Shown: piece by piece, positions 1 to 5,223 of the stretch | Numbering within the stretch: position 1 is the stretch's first letter | How the letters are laid out: each line of letters opens with the position of its first letter | Source: JBCDBH01 sp039184055 | GTDB taxonomy: Bacteria > Acidobacteriota > Thermoanaerobaculia > Multivoradales > J023 | Direction: 5' to 3' | Assembly (NCBI GenBank): GCA_039184055.1 | Contig: JBCDBH010000130.1 | Coordinates: 1-14,444, forward strand | DNA: 14,444 bases | Notes under the pieces: generated by a model | Told to the model about the DNA's origin: nothing | Seen by the model: the letters and a program-made list of their open reading frames with translations, nothing else | Database searches by the model: none | Program-made: the position numbers and the translations under genes

Positions 1-10
1 ATGAGATATC

Positions 11-1270
11 TCAATCGAGCATATTGGCGAGAAGATCGAGCACTTCACGAAACTCCATGTCGTCACGATCCAGCTGTTCAAACGCCTGCTTCACCTCACG
101 CATGAGCTTGCGAGGAGGCCGTTTGGCAAAGCTCTCAAGGTAGTGCTCGACATCGTCCCATTCGAGCGGTTTGAGCTGGGGCAGCTTTCGGTAGTGCACC
201 CCGTGTCGCTGGCACCCCAAGACAGCCTTCTCGTCGAGACGCTCGACCAGGGAATCGTCTTCATGGTCGTAGTGCGTCGCGACAAGCGCATGAACCGGAT
301 GCCGACCCTTGGCCGCGCTGCCGAGCAAATTTGGAAAACGATCGCTCAGAAAGCCCTCGAGGGCTTCGATCTCGACATCGTCCAAACCGCCGTTCCGGCC
401 CTCTTCGTGGTATGAAATCGGCACCCGACTAACAACAAGAAAAACCGGGCTATGTCGGGCCGTCTCGCGGAGAAGATCATCCGCTGTCCCTTGCCCCGAG
501 CCTTCTCGCGCCAGTCCATGACGCAGGTTGTTTTCCCACGCTTCCGCGCTACGTGGAGTGGCGAATTCGATCCGGCGCGGAACGATTACCGAGTGATAAT
601 GGTGACCACATTCAGGTCCCAGGTAGTGCCAGATACGCGAAACGAAAAGATCGAGATTCTGCCGCCGTAGCCCATGGAGCAGGAAGAAAGCACTTTGCTC
701 TGACGAGCAGATTCGACGAAGTGGATCCCACTGCCGTGTTCGATCGATACGGAGCGCAGCCCCATGCAAAACGTCGCCAACGCTCTGGCGAGCGCATTGG
801 AAGTCGACCTCACGATCTCCTGCATTCTCATACAGCCTACCTGCCAAACTACGTGCCGTACCAAGCACGCCGCGCTCACGCCAGTCGATACGTTGATAAC
901 TGCGTAGCCCAAACTCCCAGGGTGCCGGTTCACTGGGTTTACCCTCTAGATACACCGGAACAACCTGAAGCTCTCCTTGCCGCGCGAGCTCGATCGCAAG
1001 ATGAATCTCCTCGCGTTGAAAATGCGCTCTGTCACTGTGTTCGGATAGCAACACCGCAACGATCCGTGCGCTACGTACGGCCTCAAGCTCGTCGTCCCAT
1101 CGATCGCCAGGTTCGAGCTCGTTCCGATCGAAATAGACCTTCCAGCCCTCGTTCGTCAACTGATCAGCCAAGTCTTCAGCGTGATATCGATCCGGAGACG
1201 CATAGGAAATGAATACATCCCACATCTCGACCGCCTTTCCGGTAGCCACGGACCTCACCGCTACTGCCAT
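11..1270 (-). CDS. TIR-domain protein with inactive-STAND-like C-terminal module
   Basis: The 419-residue product begins with a TIR domain (about residues 16-150). It shows the opening strand DVFISYAS (18-25), the FDRNELEPGDRW segment, and REEIHLAIELA, whose second Glu (about E88) matches the catalytic Glu of NAD-cleaving TIR domains. After a linker, FFLLHG (195-200) starts an alpha/beta region that resembles a P-loop STAND module but lacks a Walker A Lys (LHGLRRQNLDL). I read this as the inactive STAND (iSTAND) type linked to bacterial conflict systems. The start is set at 1270 because GGAGGAG lies 5 nt upstream. The frame stays open to 1348, and a second ATG at 1225 is less well supported. 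No signal peptide is seen, so the protein is probably cytoplasmic. The role, NAD depletion on sensing infection or stress, is inferred from the family. The TIR call is strong; the iSTAND call is moderate. Confidence 0.85.
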   Translation of the reverse strand: MAVAVRSVATGKAVEMWDVFISYASPDRYHAEDLADQLTNEGWKVYFDRNELEPGDRWDDELEAVRSARIVAVLLSEHSDRAHFQREEIHLAIELARQGELQVVPVYLEGKPSEPAPWEFGLRSYQRIDWRERGVLGTARSLAGRLYENAGDREVDFQCARQSVGDVLHGAALRIDRTRQWDPLRRICSSEQSAFFLLHGLRRQNLDLFVSRIWHYLGPECGHHYHSVIVPRRIEFATPRSAEAWENNLRHGLAREGSGQGTADDLLRETARHSPVFLVVSRVPISYHEEGRNGGLDDVEIEALEGFLSDRFPNLLGSAAKGRHPVHALVATHYDHEDDSLVERLDEKAVLGCQRHGVHYRKLPQLKPLEWDDVEHYLESFAKRPPRKLMREVKQAFEQLDRDDMEFREVLDLLANMLD

Positions 1271-1478
1271 CGCATCTCCTCCAATCGGCGACATGATCAT
1301 GATTCGGGAATCAAAAAAGTGATAGCTGGATCCACATAACCCTCGCAAACTTCCTCATTCGAGCTGGTACCAAGCACCGGTGCAGCGTTGCAAACGAACT
1401 GACCGAAGGTTACCCGAGCGCTACGAAAGCACCCAGCCCTTCAGACCGCTTGAACTCCAACTCCACATTCAACTCAGA

Positions 1479-1493
1479 CGATAATCATTCTCA
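1479..1493. promoter_or_regulatory. Fur-box-like site
   Basis: The 15-mer CGATAATCATTCTCA matches the 7-1-7 Fur consensus TGATAATCATTATCA at 13 of 15 positions. The flanking bases do not extend it to a good 19-bp box. It lies about 210 bp upstream of the TIR gene start and about 670 bp upstream of the protease operon, so its target is unclear. A TATAAT hexamer follows 29 bp later on the plus strand. The match could be chance, since this stretch is locally AT-rich within a GC-rich window. Confidence 0.35.
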
Positions 1494-1603
1494 TATACAT
1501 GCAATCAGGCCAGCATTAATGTATAATCCTTCGCGAGAAATCTCAGATGCGGCACTCGCCCAACGGCATCCAAGAAGCCAACTCAGGCCACACCGGTAAC
1601 CGG

Positions 1604-1769
1604 TAACGGCCTCCCGGGTCACCGGCCCGAGCCCTCATACCGCCGTAACGCCTCTTCGGCCACGGGCCCGAAGCCCGATACTGCCGTAACGCACCCTCGG
1701 GACACCGGCCCAGGAGGCGATACCTCCGTAACGCCCCTCGGGGCACCGGCCCAAGGCCCCTTACCACTC
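1604..1769. repeat. Diverged 41-42 bp tandem repeat array (four units)
   Basis: Four contiguous units begin with TAACG at 1604, 1646, 1687 and 1729, giving steps of 42, 41 and 42 bp. Each unit continues with a C-rich and G-rich block, then CACCGGCCC or a variant, then ATAC or a variant. A partial unit (CCGGTAAC) precedes the first. Three units place a self-complementary element just after TAACG: GCC-TCTTC-GGC, CCC-TC-GGG and GCCCC-TC-GGGGC. No unique spacers separate the units, so this is not a CRISPR array. The 41-bp step breaks any reading frame, which argues against coding. Confidence 0.8.
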
Positions 1770-1790
1770 TCGAAGCCGATTTTTCGCTGT

Positions 1791-1842
1791 AAGCGGCCAT
1801 CACATCGCCCTGTAAGGCATTGAAACGGTTCAAGCGGCCATC
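1791..1842. repeat. 11-bp direct repeat pair with 41-bp period
   Basis: AAGCGGCCATC occurs at 1791-1801 and again at 1832-1842, a 41-bp offset equal to the period of the array just upstream. The sequence between the copies does not match the array consensus. This may be a degenerate continuation of the array or a coincidence of period. Confidence 0.5.
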
Positions 1843-1952
1843 GAAAGCGCCTCGATCGCTCCGAAATCCCGCCAGAGCCCATCGCAACCCTCCAGATTGC
1901 CATTTCAGAATGTGAATCGCGACCGAGCCGGCTCATTCGGTCATTTGCAGCG

Positions 1953-1992
1953 ATTCTCAAGGTTGAGAACGGATTTTCTCAACCTTGAGAAT
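1953..1992. promoter_or_regulatory. Twin palindrome, candidate operator or DNA/RNA hairpin
   Basis: Two 17-nt arms (1953-1969 and 1976-1992) are perfect reverse complements around a 6-nt loop, CGGATT. Each arm is also a palindrome: TTCTCAA-GG-TTGAGAA at 1954-1969 and TTCTCAA-CC-TTGAGAA at 1976-1991. The two 16-bp sites have centres 22 bp apart, about two helical turns, as expected for side-by-side binding of two dimeric regulators. No T-tract follows on either strand, so it is a poor terminator. It sits about 155 bp upstream of the preferred start of the protease operon, consistent with an operator, although no regulator gene is in the window. Confidence 0.6.
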
Positions 1993-2060
1993 GAACCTGA
2001 CGCAAAACTATGACCCACTCAGCCAAATCGCCGCCCAGCCAGCGGATCTTTGTATGCTTA

Positions 2061-2078
2061 GCCAGAGTCGTCTCTGGC
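2061..2078 (+). other. Leader hairpin upstream of the operon
   Basis: GCCAGAG (2061-2067), loop TCGT, and CTCTGGC (2072-2078) form a perfect 7-bp stem with a tetraloop. It lies 70 bp upstream of the preferred TTG start and 22 bp upstream of the alternative ATG, so it would be in the mRNA leader if transcription begins near the twin palindrome. No T-run follows. The function is unknown. Confidence 0.45.
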
Positions 2079-2136
2079 GACACGGCATGGGACTTGCTCT
2101 ATGAACCGACAGATCGTCATGGACTCGACACCAATC

Positions 2137-2141
2137 GGAGG
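2137..2141 (+). promoter_or_regulatory. Shine-Dalgarno favouring a TTG start at 2149
   Basis: GGAGG is followed by a 7-nt spacer and TTG at 2149. Neither upstream in-frame ATG (2101 and 2119) has a comparable site. Starting at 2149 also gives a normal short signal-peptide n-region (M-R-H), like those of the downstream paralogues. Confidence 0.55.
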
Positions 2142-2148
2142 CACGACG

Positions 2149-2907
2149 TTGCGGCATCTGATTCTTCTCACAGCAGCTTCCCTCCTGCTCAGCTCGGCGG
2201 CGGTGGGTGCTTCAGGAATCCCCGACATCATCGAGAGTCGAGCCGATCAAGCGGTTCCGTACTGGGTAGCGCTGGACGTGGCGGTCGACCCAAACGGCGA
2301 GCTCAACGAGGACATTTACCCGCTTGGCCCAAGGATTACGTTCAAGAACCGGATAACGTTCACGGCGGAACGACTGACTCCAGTCGATGGTTGTAGGCAG
2401 CTTGGGCGTGTGCCGAACCCAGATAGTGCCTTGAAACCCGGGACTCTCTCGGCTGCAACGCGGGAAGCAGACCGGATCGCCCGATTCCTCGTGACCGGGT
2501 CCGAAGTTGGCCTCGCGGACATTGGCAACCCAGGGACGTTGTTCCGAGCTGAGCTCGTAGAACAAATCCATGGAAAGCTCCTCGATCACAACGTTTACTT
2601 CTTTGCGTTCCCGGTCGCCGAGCTGAAAATTGGTGGCAATCTCTACTGCAAAACGGACGAGCGATATCCCCGGCTGCCCGAGGTTGGTGAGGAAGTCGTT
2701 CTGCTCATCGATGAGCTCGACCTATGGGTCAATCAATATATTCGCCTAGCCTCCGAACCGCAGGTAATCATCTTCGGCCATGACGACACCATCGAGCTCG
2801 CACCGCAATTTCGCGACGAAACCCTTACTATCCCCTCGATCGATGAACTCATGACTCAGCTTAGATCGTTCCTGCTCGAAGACTCTTCATCTGGAAACCA
2901 ACGATGA
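2149..2907 (+). CDS. Exported two-cysteine protein, paralogue 1 of 4
   Basis: With the TTG start the product has 252 residues; an ATG at 2101 would give 268. A signal peptide (hydrophobic core LILLTAASLLL, likely cut after AVGA) is followed by a mature start, SGIPDIIES. Motifs shared with the next three genes are P-Y-W-V, a first cysteine (about C82), a GL...GTLFRA strand, a second cysteine in YCKTDERYP (about C167), and VGEEVVLLI. The two cysteines could form a disulfide after export. I do not recognise the family. The strand pattern (V-x-G ... GTL ... C ... VGEEV) faintly recalls an OB/NTR-like beta barrel, which is inference. It is the first gene of the operon, and its TGA overlaps the next ATG. 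Confidence 0.75.
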   Translation: MRHLILLTAASLLLSSAAVGASGIPDIIESRADQAVPYWVALDVAVDPNGELNEDIYPLGPRITFKNRITFTAERLTPVDGCRQLGRVPNPDSALKPGTLSAATREADRIARFLVTGSEVGLADIGNPGTLFRAELVEQIHGKLLDHNVYFFAFPVAELKIGGNLYCKTDERYPRLPEVGEEVVLLIDELDLWVNQYIRLASEPQVIIFGHDDTIELAPQFRDETLTIPSIDELMTQLRSFLLEDSSSGNQR

Positions 2908-3692
2908 TCGCCTTCCACCGATGGATCCTTCTCCTCCTCGTAGCTTTTGTTCCGCAGCCACCGATCTACGCGGACTCGGGCATCCCCAATGTCATCGAGT
3001 CCCAGTATCGAAAGATGCCCATCTGGGTGGCGGCGTCGCATGCCCTTGATGAGACAGGGACTTTCAAGACCGAAATCTATGGCGAGCAGTTGAGCGGAAG
3101 CTTGAACAGTCACTTCGACTTTCTTGCAAAATATTCCACGATCGATGCGTCGGATTGTATCGCAAAACGCCAAGTTGTTTTTTCCGAGGCTCCCGATATT
3201 CCACCGCGTAGTCTGCGGGAATCGACGCGCGAGAACCAGCGAATCATCAGGTTGCGGGTGACAGGCAAAGAGATGGGCCTTCACTGGAGTCACTATCCAG
3301 CAACGCTCTTTCGAGCATTACCGGTCGAGACGATCCACGGCGCGGTGCTGGATCGAGAGGTCGTCTACTTCGCGTTTCCTATCGGAGACATGGAGATCCG
3401 AGGCTACCAATACTGCAAGACCGACCATCGATTCCCTCAACCACCTGGAGTTGGCGACGAGGTGATTCTCTTCGTCGAAGAACGGATTCTTCGTCATCAC
3501 GACACCTATATCGAGCTCGATTCCGAACCGGAGATCATCATCCTTCGGGCCAATGGGACCGTCGACTTGGCGCCGCAATATGTCGAGAACGTCGATGATG
3601 CATTCACATCACTGCCACAGTCGGAAGCTACGATTCATCAATATCTCGCCGCTCTCGCCAACTCCTCGGACCCATCATGGAGATTCCAATGA
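2904..3692 (+). CDS. Exported two-cysteine protein, paralogue 2 of 4
   Basis: This 262-residue product is the closest relative of the preceding one. The signal peptide (core WILLLLVAFV, likely cut after YADS or just before it) leads into SGIPNVIES, near-identical to SGIPDIIES upstream. P-I-W-V follows at 39-42. Cysteines stand at 85 and 171. The block ATLFRALPVETIHG, then QYCKTDHRFP, VGDEVILF and SEPEIII, aligns strand by strand with paralogue 1. The start ATG overlaps the upstream stop (ATGA), and the ribosome-binding site is weak, suggesting translational coupling. No catalytic motif is evident, so it is more likely a binding or structural protein than an enzyme. The function is unknown. 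Confidence 0.85.
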   Translation: MIAFHRWILLLLVAFVPQPPIYADSGIPNVIESQYRKMPIWVAASHALDETGTFKTEIYGEQLSGSLNSHFDFLAKYSTIDASDCIAKRQVVFSEAPDIPPRSLRESTRENQRIIRLRVTGKEMGLHWSHYPATLFRALPVETIHGAVLDREVVYFAFPIGDMEIRGYQYCKTDHRFPQPPGVGDEVILFVEERILRHHDTYIELDSEPEIIILRANGTVDLAPQYVENVDDAFTSLPQSEATIHQYLAALANSSDPSWRFQ

Positions 3693-4504
3693 AACGGCTG
3701 CTTCTTGTGATCATGAGCCTGGGACTGCTCCTGACCGGTACGCCGACTTCGGCGGACATGCCAGCGACATTGGGGAGTCTCTCCACCGGTCACCCATTTT
3801 GGGTGCGAGCCGATCTTGTCTTTCAACGATCCGGTGAAGTGGAAAGCAGCCTTCTCGACTCCAGCTTGAGCAAGACACTCGAAGCACGACTCGGGCTCTT
3901 CACCCAAGGCAACTGTATCGACCAGAAGCTTCTTACGGTCGTCAACACGAATGTCCCCGAGGTGCGCTGGAATTCTCTCGAAGAGGCGATCGACAAGACA
4001 CCCAACATCATCAAAGGAAAAGTCCTGGACGCGGCTCCGGGGTTGCTTTCCGAATCGCTCGGAACGCTGGCGAGGCTCGGCGAAATCGAGTTCCTGAAGA
4101 AACATCCGCTGCTCGATGCCTCCAGCGAGTATTTCCTTCATATCGCCACCGCAAGATTCGATGTGGACGGTGACACGTTCTGTGTAGAAGATCCACGCCT
4201 CCCCGATCCGCCGAATATCGGCGACGAAGTGATCGTCTTTCCCACCTATATTCTTCATGCCGACACGGTGACGATTCAAGGCTTGGTCATTGAACGCATC
4301 GACGGCGAGCTCGAAACCTCATCAACACTGTCTTATCTCACGGGCAGCAAGAGCCTGCTGGAAGTCGAAGCGACCACTAAACGCCTACTGACCCTCACAA
4401 GCTTCGACGAAGAACTACAATCACGCCGCACCTCTTTCGTGGCTACTCCATCATCTTCCATAGCCATCGAAAACCACTCGACCTCACCCAGGAGCTCTCA
4501 ATGA
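3689..4504 (+). CDS. Exported two-cysteine protein, paralogue 3 of 4
   Basis: The 271-residue product begins MKRLLLVIMSLGLLLTG, a textbook signal peptide ending near TSADMP. I chose 3689 over the in-frame ATG at 3677 because GGAG lies 6 nt upstream and the start then overlaps the previous stop (ATGA). The mature part opens MPATLGS, then P-F-W-V-R-A-D-L-V. Cysteines are at about 76 and 165. The block IIKGKVLDAAPGLL...GTLARL, then TFCVEDPRLP and IGDEVIVFP, is shared with paralogue 4 and, more distantly, with paralogues 1 and 2. This copy and the next form a second subfamily. A polar C-terminal tail of about 50 residues, rich in Ser and Thr, has no counterpart in paralogue 4. The function is unknown. 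Confidence 0.85.
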   Translation: MKRLLLVIMSLGLLLTGTPTSADMPATLGSLSTGHPFWVRADLVFQRSGEVESSLLDSSLSKTLEARLGLFTQGNCIDQKLLTVVNTNVPEVRWNSLEEAIDKTPNIIKGKVLDAAPGLLSESLGTLARLGEIEFLKKHPLLDASSEYFLHIATARFDVDGDTFCVEDPRLPDPPNIGDEVIVFPTYILHADTVTIQGLVIERIDGELETSSTLSYLTGSKSLLEVEATTKRLLTLTSFDEELQSRRTSFVATPSSSIAIENHSTSPRSSQ

Positions 4505-5223
4505 AAAAGCTACTTCTCTTGGCGATCGTTCTCAGCCTAGCTGGCTCGCCAATCGTCGCCAACATGCCATCTACGTTGGGCCAATGGGCGATCGAGGGCG
4601 AGACGTACCCTTTCTGGGTGCGCGCTGATCTCGTTCTCCACACGGCTGGCGAGGTCGACGGAACCTTCATCGTGCCCTACGTTCGAGAGCTACTGAAAGA
4701 TCATGCGGCTCGCGTGTCTCGTGGTGAATGTATCGATGAAAACGATGTCTGGGTCGATCATACGATCGGTTCACAAGTCTCCTGGAGCAAGCTCCAAGAA
4801 GCGATCGACGTCACGCAGCACATCCTTGTAGGCACCGTCGTCGACAAGACACCGGGCTTGATCGGCCGGTCTCTAGGAACCCTGGTCAAGATCGAGGAGT
4901 TTCGTTTCCTCAAAAAGAACCCTCGTTTAGACATCGGCCACGATTATTACTTGCACATCAACACGGCTCGATTCGACATGGATGGAAAAACCTACTGTAC
5001 CCACGATCGGCGACATCCCGAGCTTCCCGAAGTTGGCGAACGGGTGCTGGTCTTTCCCACACATCTTTTGGAAGGCGACATCATGACCGTCGAGGGAATC
5101 GTGATCGAGCGCAAGAGCGGCGAGATCGAGGCATCGTCGACGTTCTCCGATCTCCCACCGAATCGAACACTCGATCAACTCATCGCCCTGGTCGAGAGCT
5201 CGATTGGCTCAAACCCACGATGA
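4501..5223 (+). CDS. Exported two-cysteine protein, paralogue 4 of 4
   Basis: The 240-residue product starts MKKLLLLAIVLSLAG, with likely cleavage after IVA. The ATG overlaps the previous stop, and AGGAG sits 6 nt upstream. The mature start NMPSTLGQ and the PFWVRADLVLHTAGEV block closely match paralogue 3. Cysteines are at 77 and 166. HILVGTVVDKTPGLI, GTLVKIEEF, LKKNPRLD, TYCTHDRRHP and VGERVLVFP follow in the same order. The pattern 'V-x-G-T-V ... P-G ... G-T-L ... L-K' is what suggests an OB/NTR-like fold to me. It lacks the extended tail of paralogue 3. Its last codons overlap the metalloprotease start, so it is directly coupled to that gene. The function is unknown. Confidence 0.85.
   Translation: MKKLLLLAIVLSLAGSPIVANMPSTLGQWAIEGETYPFWVRADLVLHTAGEVDGTFIVPYVRELLKDHAARVSRGECIDENDVWVDHTIGSQVSWSKLQEAIDVTQHILVGTVVDKTPGLIGRSLGTLVKIEEFRFLKKNPRLDIGHDYYLHINTARFDMDGKTYCTHDRRHPELPEVGERVLVFPTHLLEGDIMTVEGIVIERKSGEIEASSTFSDLPPNRTLDQLIALVESSIGSNPR

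Larger units (their letters stand above)
1271..2148. other. Long non-coding region rich in repeats and palindromes
   Basis: No credible gene lies here. The open frames that exist read through the GC-rich repeats, lack ribosome-binding sites, and change frame where repeat units differ in length. In order, the region holds a Fur-box-like site (1479-1493), a TATAAT hexamer at 1522-1527 without a recognisable -35 partner, a tandem repeat array (1604-1769), an 11-bp direct repeat pair (1791-1842), a double palindrome (1953-1992) and a 7-bp-stem hairpin (2061-2078). It separates the divergently oriented TIR gene and protease operon, so the promoters of both probably lie in it. Confidence 0.6.

Noticed and set aside
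1604..1770. CRISPR array
   Set aside because: Units are contiguous and diverged, there are no unique spacers of constant length, and no cas-like gene is nearby.
1543..1960. Minus-strand open frames through the tandem repeats
   Set aside because: They arise from GC-rich repeats, change frame where a unit is 41 rather than 42 bp, and have no ribosome-binding site.
2010..2396. Plus-strand open frame overlapping the first operon gene
   Set aside because: It has no signal peptide or recognisable domain and overlaps a paralogue family member in another frame.
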